A stretch of DNA of 64,000 bases from Argopecten irradians (lineage: Eukaryota > Mollusca > Bivalvia > Pectinida > Pectinidae): the NCBI RefSeq assembly GCF_041381155.1, contig NC_091134.1, positions 68,242,469-68,306,468 of the forward strand. Reading direction: 5' to 3'. Positions 23,201 to 33,207 of the stretch are shown here, in pieces (position 1 is the first letter of the stretch; the number at the start of each line of letters is the position of its first letter). The notes below the pieces were generated by a model. The model was given only the letters and a program-made list of their open reading frames with translations. It searched no databases and was not told the origin of the DNA. A program made the position numbers and the translations under genes.

Positions 23201-26200
23201 ATTTAAGTCCGTTTTTCACTGAAGTTTTTTTTTTTGAGAAATCAGGGCCAGTTTTTATGTGGGATATACTTTTGGTAATGTCAGGACTGTTTATGACATA
23301 CAAATCTGTGTTACCTATATCAACAAGGTCTACATTGAATTTTATAGGACCCATTACAATATTGAACTTCTTTAACACGCATGCAATTTAAATTTCACAA
23401 AATAAATAAGAAAATTATTTTATCTAATAATTCAATGTACTAGAAATTTGCTAAAATAGCATAAAATTTTCAGTCATGTAAGTGTACTAATTAAGATTAT
23501 GCATAACACAATGGACATTTCCAGTTGTGAAAACGAGACTACAGACAATTGAGAAGGGAGCTGGAGAGAGGAGCTACTCTGGAATTGTAGATTGTTTTAG
23601 GTAATTGATATATGTGTTATACCAATCACTAAAGTTAACAGATAATGAGATTCACACTTACTGGAAACCTATTGATTTTTACGAGATGCAAATTATCACA
23701 TAATTTAGTAAGGAAGCTTGATCGTGAATTAATTGTTTAAAACATATATAGAAGTACATAATTTTCAGTAAGATTCCTTGATTGCGAATATATGTTTTTG
23801 CTAGTAACATGTTAAAAAAGCTGAATAAATGGCAAACATGTTGAGTACAATGAAAACATGATGAATTGTTTATATATGCAAAGTGGTTTATATTATCTCC
23901 CTTCTGTTTATTCTCGAGCTTTTTTAGGTCACCTGAGACGAAGTCTCTCTATTCTAATCGCCTTTTGTCCGTCGTCGTCCGTCGTCCGTCGTATGTCCGT
24001 AAACAATTTACATTTTCGACCTCTTCTCCAAAACTGCTGAAGCAATTTCAATGAAATTTTGCACAAACCTTCTAAGGCATAAGGCCAATCAAAATTGTGA
24101 ATTATATGGTCCCCACCCCACAGGGGGCTGTGGGAGGGGCCAAAAGGGGTAAAATTGAGTAAAATTTCAAAAATCTTCTTCTCTACTCACAGATGTGGTA
24201 GAATCAAATACTCTTCATAAATAGAAAGGTCTTAAGGTCCTTTACAAAAATTGTGAATTATATGACCCTGGGGTCTCTAGTTTCCCCCTGGGGAGGGGGT
24301 TAAGTTTACTATACTTTATATTGAGAAAAACACATTTTTGCGCATTATTTGGTCATTTGTAATAGGAAATGAGTCAAATGTTGTGAGAATTATCAGTATG
24401 AGATGGCCATTTAATCCTATTAACAAATTTTCTATAACTGACCCCCAGGGGCCTTAGGGGCGGGGTCAAAAGGGGTCAAATAGGCTTAAACTTCAAAAAT
24501 CTTCTTCTGAAATTCTGGATATGGTAGAATCAAATACTTTTCATAAATAGAAAGGTCTTAAGGTCCTTTACAAAAATTGTGAATTATATGGGTCTCACGT
24601 TTCCCCCTGGGGAGGGGGTCAAGTTTACTATAGTTTATATAGGGAAAACACATTTATGAGCATTTTTTGCTCAATTTTCATTGGAAACGAGTCAAACTTG
24701 GTTAGAATTATTAGCCTGAGATAGCATTTTAATATCATATCCACATTGGTTCTGGCCGACCCCCTGGGAACAGAGGGGTGGGGCTAAAAAAGGGTCAAAT
24801 AGGCTAAAACTTCAAAAATCTTCTTCTGAAATTCTGGAAATGGTAGAAACAAATACTTTTCATAAATAGAAAGGTCTTAAGGTCCTTTACAAAAATTGTG
24901 AATTATATGACCCTGAGGTCTCACGTTTCCCCCTGGGGAGGGGGTCAAGTTTACTATAGTTTACATTTATGAGCATTTTTTGCTCAATTTTCATTGGAAA
25001 CGAGTCAAACTTGGTTAGAATTATTAGCCTGAGATAGCATTTTAATATCATATCCATATTGGTCCAGGCCGACTCCCCTGGGGGCAAAGGGGCGGGGCCA
25101 AAAAAGGTCAAATAGGCTAAAACTTCAAAAATATTCTTTTAAAATTCTGGAAATGGTATAATCAAATACACTTTATAGATATGAAAAGGTCTTAAAGTTT
25201 GTATATAAAAATTGTAAATTATATGACCCTGGGGTCTCCTGTTTTCCCTTGGGGAGGGGGTCAAGTTTACTATAGTTTATATAGGAAAAACACATTAATG
25301 AGCATTTTTTGCTCAATTTTTATAGGAAATGAGTCAAACTTGGTTAGAATTATTAGCCTGAGATAGCATTTTAATATCATATCCAGATTGGTCCTGGCCG
25401 ACCCCCTGGGGGCAGGGGGGGGGGGACTAAAAAGGGTCAAATAGGCTAAAACTTCAAAAAATTTTCTAAAATTCTGGATATAGTAGAATCAAATAATTAT
25501 AGATGGAAAGGTCTTCAGGTGTTTTATAAAAACTGTGAATTATATGATCTTGGGGTATCACGTTACCCCCTGGGGAGGGGTCAAGTTTACTTTAGTTTAT
25601 ATAGGAAAAACATATTTGTGAACATTATTTGCACAATTTTCGTAGAAAATTAGTCAAACTTGATTAGAATTATTAGCCTAAGATATAGCATTTTAACATC
25701 CATATCCATCCTCGATGACCCCTGGGGGACCAGAGGGGCAGGACCAAACAGGGTCAAATTGATTAAAATTTTAAAAAATACCTCTAAGTTCACAGGTTTG
25801 ATGGAAGCAAATACTCTTCATAGTCTAAAAAGGTCAAATTTATAAATCACTGACCAACTTCAAGGCCCAGCATATAGTGTTTATATGTCTTTAATTTGTT
25901 TCATTATTTGTTTCATTATGTATTCTAACTCAGGTGACCGTTAAGGCCCATGGGCCTCTTGTTTTTTTTGTTTTTTTTTCTAGATGTGATTACAGATGTA
26001 TTTACTGAATGACATTGATAATCAATAATCAAGAGAGGTAAAAAATGAATACAAATAGTTAGATGTGCAGAGAAAATGTAGTGAATGCAAATTTCTGCTT
26101 CTCTTTCAGGAAAGTCTACAAGTATGAAGGTTTTAAAGCCTTCTACAAAGGTGGCCTATGTCGGATTCTAGTCATCGCTCCACTGTTTGGTATCGCACAG

Positions 26201-26257
26201 ACTGTTTATTATTTTGGTGTAGGAGAATTTCTTGTCTCTATGACTGCCAGAGAATAA
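11282..26257 (+). CDS. SLC25A22: Mitochondrial glutamate carrier, spliced, 308 aa
   Basis: Coding exons 11282-11292, 11770-11904, 16645-16700, 16991-17081, 21525-21646, 22387-22571, 23014-23116, 23525-23600 and 26110-26257 total 927 nt and join in one frame with GT-AG introns. The product is a six-helix inner-membrane carrier expected to import glutamate with H+ into the mitochondrial matrix. The three repeat signatures are visible: PIDLTK (residues 25-30), PMELIK (124-129) and PMDVVK (232-237, split by intron 7). Family-typical blocks include [45 protein letters not shown] and APLFGIAQ. The length is close to vertebrate SLC25A22/SLC25A18 (about 315-323). I cannot tell which vertebrate paralogue is closer; an invertebrate gene may be co-orthologous to both. 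Introns 2, 4, 5 and 8 carry transposable elements, and three introns show duplicated splice sites. A polyadenylation signal was not identified with confidence. Confidence 0.93.
11770..11904 (+). CDS. SLC25A22: Carrier exon 2 (residues 4-49)
   Basis: Acceptor ATGATTGTAG, donor CAGTCT|GTAAGT. It encodes the first membrane helix and signature PIDLTK (residues 25-30), followed by TRLQNQQ. The last 26 bases (11879-11904), coding NGQLLYRS, are the seed of the 67-bp array that follows. In the exon's frame the donor reads CTG TAA, so any read-through meets a stop at once. Confidence 0.92.
11879..14720 (+). repeat. 67-bp minisatellite of a splice donor junction
   Basis: About 43 copies by hand count of a 67-bp unit that begins as the end of exon 2 (AATGGCCAGCTACTATACCG, CAGTCT) and runs through the donor GTAAGTCTC and ~41 bp of intron. 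The first unit is the real junction; spacing is 67 bp (11899, 11966, 12033). Nearly every copy keeps CAGTCTGTAAGT, so intron 2 opens with dozens of strong decoy donors. Two main subtypes occur, TACTATACCGCAG (exon-like) and TACTTGACCACAG. Single-base indels and variants (GTAGGT near 14500) accumulate toward the right end. Confidence 0.95.
14797..16500 (+). mobile_element. Rolling-circle-like element, family C, in intron 2
   Basis: The 5' hairpin is AGGTCA, GGA, TGACCT (14797-14811), followed by a GTCGTC/GCGCCGTGCG tract. The core has about six ~160-bp units ('cctactcctcctt...ggggaaggacaatcat...gggccccaaaaggg') from about 14880 to 15840. About three ~122-bp units follow, containing CCAAGATGGCCGC and CACTTCCTGTTTT. 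The 3' end is the palindrome AGGCCCATGGGCCT (16483-16496) plus CTTG, then T. No ORF of transposase type is present. The termini resemble Helentron/HINE elements. Confidence 0.75.
16645..16700 (+). CDS. SLC25A22: Carrier exon 3 (residues 49-68)
   Basis: A 56-nt exon between acceptor TTTGTTTCAG and donor AGAG|GTAGGT. It encodes [19 protein letters not shown], the matrix loop after helix 1, with the 'EGFFGMYRG' block common to carriers. Confidence 0.92.
16900..16990 (+). repeat. Tandem triplication of the intron 3 acceptor
   Basis: TTTTGTCCTACAG followed by G(G/T)GTCTGGTGTTAA occurs three times, with acceptor AGs ending at 16912, 16952 and 16990 (spacing 40 and 38 bp). The copied segment spans polypyrimidine tract, AG and the first ~20 bases of exon 4. 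Only the third copy opens into exon 4. Splicing at the first or second leads to an in-frame stop (TAA and TAG respectively). Confidence 0.93.
16991..17081 (+). CDS. SLC25A22: Carrier exon 4 (residues 68-98)
   Basis: A 91-nt exon from the third acceptor copy to donor GCAG|GTATAA. It encodes [19 protein letters not shown] and [12 protein letters not shown], the second helix with the family-typical ITPEKAIKL. Confidence 0.92.
17319..18650 (+). mobile_element. Rolling-circle-like element, family B copy 1, in intron 4
   Basis: The 5' hairpin has stem AGCCCACCA/TGGTGGGCT (17319-17344), followed by CTATTCAAATCGC and a GTCCGTC tract. The core has about seven ~156-bp units starting TTGTTACCGCTATTTCTCAG, each with the inverted pair CAAGATGGC...GCCATCTTG. 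Near the 3' end GGTGGGC (inverse of the 5' GCCCACC) precedes a hairpin AGATCCC, TCT, GGGTTCT (18630-18646), then CTTG and T. ORFs inside are unit-derived and not genes. Confidence 0.82.
18652..19934. other. Intron 4 sequence between elements
   Basis: AT-rich with a long T run near 19378-19412. No exon can be joined to the carrier frame. 'AGGGGAGACAACTC' -like and 'AGGGGAGCTAAATCTC' -like text at 19650 and 19870 hints at further old repeats, which I cannot delimit. Confidence 0.4.
19935..20804 (+). mobile_element. Family B copy 2, 3'-truncated, in intron 4
   Basis: The 5' hairpin is AGCACACCATC / GATGGTGTGCT (19935-19960), with both members of one base pair changed relative to copies 1 and 3. 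A longer (GTCC) tract follows, then about five to six 156-bp units very similar to copy 1. The element stops abruptly at AAGATGGCCGAC (about 20804), where sequence of a LINE fragment begins. The subterminal repeat, 3' hairpin and CTTG end are missing. Confidence 0.8.
20805..21404 (-). pseudogene. LINE reverse transcriptase C-terminal fragment
   Basis: The minus-strand frame encodes about 200 residues with [18 protein letters not shown], matching the zf-RVT zinc-binding segment (CxxC...HLFxxC) found after the reverse transcriptase domain of many non-LTR retrotransposons. [16 protein letters not shown] follows, also typical of those C-termini. The polymerase and endonuclease domains are absent, so it is a dead fragment. 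Its last ~8 residues read into the truncated family B element, so the two were joined by insertion or deletion. It lies antisense in carrier intron 4. Confidence 0.65.
21525..21646 (+). CDS. SLC25A22: Carrier exon 5 (residues 98-139)
   Basis: A 122-nt exon between acceptor ATACCATTTCAG and donor AGTG|GTATGT. It encodes [20 protein letters not shown], the second carrier signature PMELIK (residues 124-129) and QLQDAGRS. It is shorter than in vertebrate proteins at the following loop, which fits the smaller total length. Confidence 0.92.
21863..22155. mobile_element. ~293-bp inverted-repeat element (MITE) in intron 5
   Basis: The left arm, starting TCCAGGGGTTCC (21863), pairs with the right arm ending GGAACCCCTGGA (22155). 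The match continues inward for about 65 bp through TTACGATCTCTACACCCC and CTATCTCATAGTGAAA with few mismatches. The ~160-bp middle has no ORF. Outside it, a 22-bp direct repeat (ATCATAGGACAGGTG, ATTTGTC) occurs at 21830-21851 and 22158-22179. Confidence 0.75.
22313..22386 (+). repeat. Duplicated intron 5 acceptor
   Basis: A perfect 25-bp direct repeat (TCTGATTCTCTATCACATT, CTACAG) at 22313-22337 and 22362-22386 gives two identical polypyrimidine-AG acceptors 49 bp apart. Only the second joins exon 6 in frame. Use of the first adds 49 nt with an in-frame TGA after nine codons. Confidence 0.93.
22387..22571 (+). CDS. SLC25A22: Carrier exon 6 (residues 139-200)
   Basis: A 185-nt exon ending in phase 0 at donor CTATG|GTGAGA. 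It encodes [18 protein letters not shown], then the matrix loop and fourth helix with [19 protein letters not shown] and [15 protein letters not shown], typical of this carrier subfamily. Confidence 0.92.
23014..23116 (+). CDS. SLC25A22: Carrier exon 7 (residues 201-235)
   Basis: A 103-nt exon between acceptor TTATTGTTTCAG and donor GGATG|GTAAGA. It encodes [19 protein letters not shown], helix 5 ([13 protein letters not shown]) and the first half of the third signature, PMD. Confidence 0.92.
23525..23600 (+). CDS. SLC25A22: Carrier exon 8 (residues 235-260)
   Basis: A 76-nt exon between acceptor GGACATTTCCAG and donor TTTTAG|GTAATT. It completes the third signature (PMD|VVK, residues 232-237) and encodes [23 protein letters not shown] in two runs, the third matrix loop. 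Confidence 0.92.
23926..25961 (+). mobile_element. Rolling-circle-like element, family A, in intron 8
   Basis: It begins AGGTCACCTGAG (23926-23937), overlapping a GAGAC/GTCTC hairpin, then CTATTCTAATCGCC and a GTCCGTC tract nearly identical in layout to family B. The core has about five ~310-bp units ('aaaggtcttaaggtcctttac...ttccccctggggaggggg...ggggtcaaatagg'). At the 3' end CTCAGGTGACC (25929-25939), the inverse of the start, precedes the palindrome AGGCCCATGGGCCT (25944-25957), then CTTG and T. No coding capacity is seen. Confidence 0.82.
26110..26257 (+). CDS. SLC25A22: Carrier exon 9 (residues 260-308 and stop)
   Basis: It follows acceptor TTCTCTTTCAG and ends in TAA at 26255-26257. 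It encodes [20 protein letters not shown] and the sixth helix [20 protein letters not shown], ending MTARE. The APLFGIAQ block is highly characteristic of the glutamate carrier. Confidence 0.93.
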
Positions 26258-29200
26258 ACTTTGTATGTTCCTGTGCCCTCTATGACCAAAGTCCTCTGGC
26301 AGTCAAAGAAAAGCCAGAATCCCTGGCTACAGACGTTCTTAGAATTAGTCTACTTCTTTGTTTAAATGAATTAGGTTTCATAAAAAAGAGCTGGTTTGCT
26401 TGTTTCTGTACCCTAGTCATATTCAGGAGCATCTTACAGGTGATTGTAGAAAGCTGTTTGATTACAGTCATCTGAAGTTTATAAATGTAAGTATTATTTT
26501 AGTTCAGTGCTATTGATAGTGCTATTTAACCTTAAAATTGTGATTTATTTGCAGTTTATTTAGTTTTAAAATAGTGCTAAATGATGTTTTTTTTGTTTTT
26601 TGTTTTTTTTTTGTTTGTTAAAAAAGCAGTATTGTGCTTTAAGTATTTTTTCCCTTTTTTCTTCCAAGGTTTTAAGAAAGAAAAGTATTCATACTCATGC
26701 TTGATTAGATACATGTATCTAGTGTGGTCGAAGAAGTTTAAGTGAAACATCAGACAGAGGTTTCTTCATAAATAGAACATATCATCATGTAAAGTTAATG
26801 ATTCAAGACACTTATACAGTTTAGTGTTCATAGGTGATTTCCAGTTTTGTATTTGTGACAAATTTATTACCCATTTTTAAATTGATATTTACATGTAACT
26901 TTAACCCATACATAACCTTGATTTTACACAAGAAATTTAGTCATTTAGTAAAGATATTACAGAAATTGTATGCAAGTATACTATGGAGATTGTATGCAGG
27001 CAGCATTTGATGACTGAGTTACCCTGCCGAGTTTTATTTTATCAGTCGAGGCATTATGATTAGTACCTACCACCTACATTTAAAATGTGAACAACTAGTC
27101 TTCTGATTCTGCAAAATGCTGTATCAGACATTTTAAGTTAAATCAATCATCTCCATCTTATTATTTGAAAAACTTATAAAGGAATATAATCATTCCTCTT
27201 TACTAATAATAAGGAAATGATCTGCCCTTTAACACATCACTGAAGTCACTTTAGGGATGTATTTATAACAGTATCATTTATATTTTAGACTAAATTTTCA
27301 ATGTAATGTAATCAATCCCCTTTATCAATATCATTTTCAGATAAGTAAATTCCCTTTTAAGAATATAATTTTTTAGTGATGTAGTTTACACTCTTTATTA
27401 AAATATCATTTTCGGTAATGTAATTATGTCCCATTTAACACTGCATACCCAAAAAGACAGTTATAAACCATGCCATATATTATCTGTACAAATATTACTA
27501 ATTAAACGATCATAATGCTGCAAATGCAATGAAATACTCTTCTATTTACCGATTTTACTGACCATAAGATAGACTTAAATTTTTGAAGTAACATAAATTG
27601 TTTCTTTCCGAAGATCTCTTGTATAACAATGAAAAAATAAAGGTTAAAATTTATAGTCCTTGACTTGAAAGTATTCACTATACTAAATGAATGATATATT
27701 TTTATCAATAGTTTTAAAAACCATTCAACTTAAATTTCAGTTTTTAGACAGTAAAATTTGAATCTCTAAAGTGGACCTCATATTATAATCACTAAAATTC
27801 TAAACCTTCATTTAGATGGTGCTGGCTTATAACAAATATACATATTTAAGTGGTGATGGCTTATTAAGTTTTGATATTTTATATAATAATCAAATGTTTG
27901 CCAAATTGCTGTGATGTATGCTTCATTGTGATACAAATATTGTAATTCCTTCAAAACATGCCAAACTGAAAAATCACCTTATAATGTCAAAATATGTTGT
28001 GTATATTTATAATTAGAATTGATTATTTTTGTAGATAATTGCTTAATATTATGTGTTCATTATTTTAATTCAAAGTCAGATATCAGGGATTATCAATTAT
28101 TTTATTATTGATTAAACTTTTTCTTAATTGATTTGTTTTAAACCCAGATATAGAAAGAAGTGAAATAAGTAGGTTTTATGTTTAAAAACTGAATTATTTT
28201 AATATTTGAAGAAAGGAAGATTAAACATGTGTCAACATAAGGTCATTCATTAGGTTGTTCCATCTTGTATGATTGTGTTCTTACTTCTCTTGTTGTTACT
28301 GAAGCTGATTCACCAGATAACCTGTCTTGGTATGTTGTATAGTTACCTCCCTTGTACACAGGGATTTATTATGCATGCAGTCATTATTTTATGAGCAACA
28401 TCGATTTTCTCTGAATAGTATGATGTCAGGCTCACAAACACATGATGTCACAATCAATACCTACCTGCAAGGGCAGATTACTCTGTTAGGTGCTTACACA
28501 TAATATCAACATTGTGAATATCATTGGGAAATAACACTTTGTAACTGCCGACCTTTTGGATAGGGTGTTAGGGTAATCACATTCCTGATGACAGACAAAA
28601 ATCACCGCTCAAACTTCCTTATGTTAATGGTTCCATTTGAATGAAAGTTTATGAAACAAACAAAAATCATAACTGGCTGGTAAATACGTTTAACTTGAAA
28701 TCTTAAAAAAAAAACAAAAAAAAAAAAAACAGAAATAAGCTAGCAAATCATCACAAAAAAATTATTTTCCTTAGGTTGTGTATTTATATAAGGACAATTT
28801 AGAAACAAGGAAACAATTTAGATTTAAAGAATAAATTAATAACAAAAAAGTGTAGGCTGAATTAATCAAGACATACAAATAAAAACTACGGGAAACTAAA
28901 AACATGTTTGACTTAAAAATTAGGGAGCAATGTCTTTTTGGCATTTTTTTCAACATTAGTTATAATGGTAAGAATATTTTTTTTCCGATTTTTTTTGTAT
29001 TTTTCAATTTGATAAAAACTTCAACAAAAAATGTTGATATTTTCAATATAAAAGTGTTGATACTTTACATACACATGTGTTAATGCACATTAGTAACAGA
29101 ATCTCGGGACATGATTTCCCATAACTGTTAGCCTCATAATATCTATACATGGACTCTACCTACATCAAATAACCAGACACTTGATGTGTGATATTATGAC

Positions 29201-31431
29201 TCCCAAAAACAATAATCTTAAGAAGAGTGTTATTTATGCATATACTAAAACCACTGTACTAGTCAGAATGTATTGTGTAAGTATACGTAACTATCCAAGT
29301 TACCCCCCTTGCCTCATCTCTAATACTAGACATACAATGCTACAACATTGGTCAGCAGTTGTAAGGGACCTTAGAATTACTTTTAATTTACACTTTTTTG
29401 AATACAAACTATTATCCATTGATCATTTCCAGATGTTTGAATTGTCTAGATTTAAAATTTGGTTAAAATAATACCTATACTGTCAGTAAAAGGTAGTCAA
29501 AACTGTCTATACAGTCCACCCAAGAGACCAAGAAAATGGTCTTTATAGTCAGGTGATCTATATACACAGATCAACATGTGTTGAAGTCGTCCATTTTGTA
29601 CCCTGAATAAAGTGGTCTTATTAAGAGGTGGTCGCTATGGCAGACTATATTTTTGACTATATAATGTATGTGTATATAATGAATTGTGACTGATTCTCGG
29701 GTCCCTGTGGCATATATAAAAATGTTGCTAAATATTTATTTCAGTGGTGATTTTTTGTTCTTTATTCAGTATATACAGTGTGTAGTTAATTTGTAATAAT
29801 AAGGGATATTTGACAGTATAATTACAGAAATGTTTTAAGTTTTAGTAGATGTGTTTTAACTAACCTGACATGAACATGTGATATTGGAGCATCTGATAGG
29901 TGTCTTTCTTCCATGATAGACTTAATCTTCCATGATTGGAAGTCAAACCAGTCATCCTTATTTCATATAAACCCAATATGACACAAATTGTGAGACAATT
30001 TCCCTCCTTTCTGCACGGAGGGGCAGATGGGACTTACCAGGGTATTATGATGAGTAAGGGGAACTGCAAAATTATCTTAAATCTGTAGATAGGAAGACTT
30101 AGTAGAAATTGTAATCCTATATAATCTAGTGATCAGTTCTTATTATATCTGCGTAGGTCTGCCACTAACTGATTTCAAACTGGAGAATAAGCCTGACCAG
30201 TAGACTACTGTACACTGTATCTCACTCACTGATACATGTCTTCATAGGCACCTGTCATTACTCAAATAGGATATTTTGTTACCATTAGCTGATGTTCAAC
30301 ATAGAACCAGATGTAAAAATATCAACTTTATTTATGTTTGGGTTGATCTATCAAATGGTAATGTTTTTTATTGTGTACACATTGTACAATACCCGTCGGC
30401 CAACATGATGTTTAAAGCGCTATCATCTATTTTTGGTGATGGGTCCCAAGCTTTTAAGCATTAATTTTGTTTTGTTTCAAGTATGAAGATCTGATGTTCA
30501 ATTAATAACTTGAGTAAGTAATTGTAACTTCTGTTTTGTTTTTGTGTCAACCATTAGGTATTTGTTGGGGTATACATTCATTATTAGATTATCAATCTGA
30601 AAACGTATGTTTGTAGAATATGTTAGATAGAGCTTTACTGTTGACATTCGATAAGATATTCCGATAGAAACACCTTATCTGTTATAACACAATATACATG
30701 TATACTGTGAATATTTTTAACTTGTGATACTGAGAAGTCCAAATGAAAAGTCATTCCATTTTAAAGTACATGTTTTAGGTTTATCTTATTGTTCCATAAT
30801 TGTAACGTTTGTCAACTTTTAATTTTTGTTAATATCAGTTTGAATATTTGTATAAAGAAATTGAAGAAGTGGCCTAAAAAAACTCAACAAAATTAAATTG
30901 TTAAATTGCGAAATGAAAAGAATTATCAAAATACAGTAAATCGTTCTTACAGATTGCATCTGTTGATGTCACTGTGACACATTTAAAACCTTCTAACGTC
31001 TGCTCTACTATCACTGATATTTTGATCCAAGCCTTTATCAATATGACATGTTTATTGATCTTATTGGCGTTTTATGGTTTCTTCAAGACATATGATAATT
31101 TGACAATAAAAATGTCCGAATATCCAGCCTATCTCGTAATTGTGCCTCACAAGCTGTGAAGTCACATTCCACAGGTACTGGTATCTGATACCGGAGTTCT
31201 TCTTTGGTTTCTAGGTCTTATAATGTAATATAATTATACTTCAATTGCAAAATACTAGCTTTTGCAATCAACTCCATAATATGTGTATGCATGTTTACGT
31301 AGATATCTCAATGACTTCAGCAGTATTTTTTGTTGATGTTAATCAGTCATTAATTTTCATACTACTTTCCCTAGGGCAGCATACATATATCCTTATCAAA
31401 TGAAGATATATATATATACATGTTATACCAC
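26258..31431. other. 3' UTR and intergenic region, no gene seen
   Basis: The first part must hold the carrier's 3' UTR. AATAAA occurs at 27636-27641, too far away to assign safely. Short ORFs (26158-26475, 28771-28956, 29181-29471, 30974-31159) have no recognisable domain. Around 29490-29650 phrases such as 'gtggtcttattaagaggtggtcgc' suggest an old tandem repeat, which I cannot delimit. The rest is AT-rich unique-looking sequence. Confidence 0.5.
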
Positions 31432-31510
31432 AGGTGCTCGTTTCTAATATAATTATAAGTATAATACTGACCCAGTATTATACTTATACTTATATTAGAA
31501 ACGAGCACCT
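31432..31510. repeat. Palindrome with 38-bp arms
   Basis: Arms 31432-31469 and 31473-31510 are reverse complements with one mismatch, around a 3-base loop (ACC). The ends read AGGTGCTCGTTTCTAATAT and its inverse. It lies 130 bp before the 50-bp array. Confidence 0.88.
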
Positions 31511-31639
31511 ATACATGTTATACATTAGGAGTAATTGAGTGTGTTCCTGTATAGCTAGTATGATTTCTAGATGATAATATGTGTATGTACGTATCTGTCG
31601 TGTTTCACTCCCAATGCTCTAGTCCCTATGCACTGGTGT

Positions 31640-32545
31640 TACATGTTAGGTTGAAATCTAATAAACAGGATTCATCCAATCACAGACGTGTTCTGTTTTA
31701 TTGAAGTCTGATAAACAGGATTCATCCAATAACAGACGTGTTCTGTTTTATTGGAGTCTGATAAACAGGATTCATCCAATCACAGACGTGTTCTGTTTTA
31801 TTGAAGCCTGATAAACAGGATTCATCCAATCACAGACGTGTTCTGTTTTATTGAAGTCTAATAAACAGGATTCATCCAATCACAGACGTGTTCTGTTTTA
31901 TTGAAGTCTGATAAACAGGATTCATCCAATCACAGACGTGTTCTGTTTTATTGAAGTCTGATAAACAGGATTCATCCAATCACAGACGTGTTCTGTTTTA
32001 TTGAAGTCTGATAAACAGGATTCATCCAATCACAGACGTGTTCTGTTTTTATTGAAGTCTAATAAACAGGATTCATCCAATCACAGACGTGTTCTGTTTT
32101 ATTGAAGTCTAATAAACAGGATTCATCCAATCACAGACGTGTTCTGTTTTATTGAAGTCTAATAAACAGGATTCATCCAATCACAGACGTGTTCTGTTTT
32201 ATTGAAATCTGATAAACAGGATTCATCCAATCACAGACGTGTTCTGTTTTATTGAAGTCTGATAAACAGGATTCATCCAATCACAGACGTGTTCTGTTTT
32301 ATTGAAGTCTGATAAACAGGATTCATCCAATCACAGACGTGTTCTGTTTTATTGAAGTCTGATAAACAGGATTCATCCAATCACAGACGTGTTCTGTTTT
32401 ATTGAAGTCTAATAAACAGGATTCATCCAATCACAGACGTGTTCTGTTTTGTAGAAGTCTAATAAACATAATTCGTTCAAGCAGAGACGCGTTCGTTTAT
32501 GTTGAATACTGATAAACAGGATTCATCCAATCACAGAAGTTTCTG
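31640..32545. repeat. 50-bp minisatellite upstream of the C1q gene
   Basis: Eighteen copies by hand count of a 50-bp unit made of TTGAAGTCTGATAAACAGG, ATTCATCCAATCACAGACG and TGTTCTGTTTTA. All but one carry CCAAT (usually CCAATCACAG). The central copies are almost identical; the last two, near 32455-32545, are decayed. The array ends about 400 bp before the C1q start codon. Confidence 0.93.
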
Positions 32546-32945
32546 TTCACACACTTTTATCAATTATCTTTCTTAATCAATTATCAAATAAAAAAAGACT
32601 GACCATATTATACCGATGTCATACACTGATTTAAAAGTATACCATGAATAAACGTCTACCGTACGGTATAGGGATGTTTGTTCTTGAGGAAAAGGAAACG
32701 AATGAATTTTCCAACCCCTTTTGCAAATTTGATTTGACCTTTGGTCACAACTTTTGCTTTTAGAGACCCTGTAACGCAGGTCGAGTCATCTGTTCGCCTT
32801 TAACTATCAGTTTACATTCCTTCGTGTTTTGTTCCATGTACTTGGATACATGGGTCATGAGCTGATAAGATGACCATCTAGTGGGCGATTTGCTTATCTC
32901 TGCCTACTAAACTTTTCAGGGCCATTGTAGTGATTGAACGGTACA

Positions 32946-33207
32946 ATGATGTGTTTTGTTATTTTAACGTTTTTGACCATTTCAATTCATTGGTCAGATT
33001 GTGTTCAACAAAAGGATTCTGACTTGGAAAATCTTAAACTCCAAGTCGAACGTCTGTCTGCTCTTAGAGAAGAAGACCACAAAAAAATTCAGAGTTTGGA
33101 AAATCAATACATCAGCGAACGTAACGAACGTCTGGCGTTAGATGAATCCCTTGCTGATCTGAAATCGTTACACAAGGAGACCGATGGAGCGAGAGCTACC
33201 AGATCAA
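32946..33207 (+). CDS. C1q gene exon 1 (signal peptide, coiled coil)
   Basis: Ends at donor GATCAA|GTAATA (GT at 33208-33209) after 87 codons plus one base. It encodes the signal peptide and the coiled coil. Confidence 0.85.

Noticed and set aside
32934-32945. Start of the C1q protein at 32934
   Set aside because: The codon there is TTG. The first ATG is at 32946 and leads straight into a good signal peptide.
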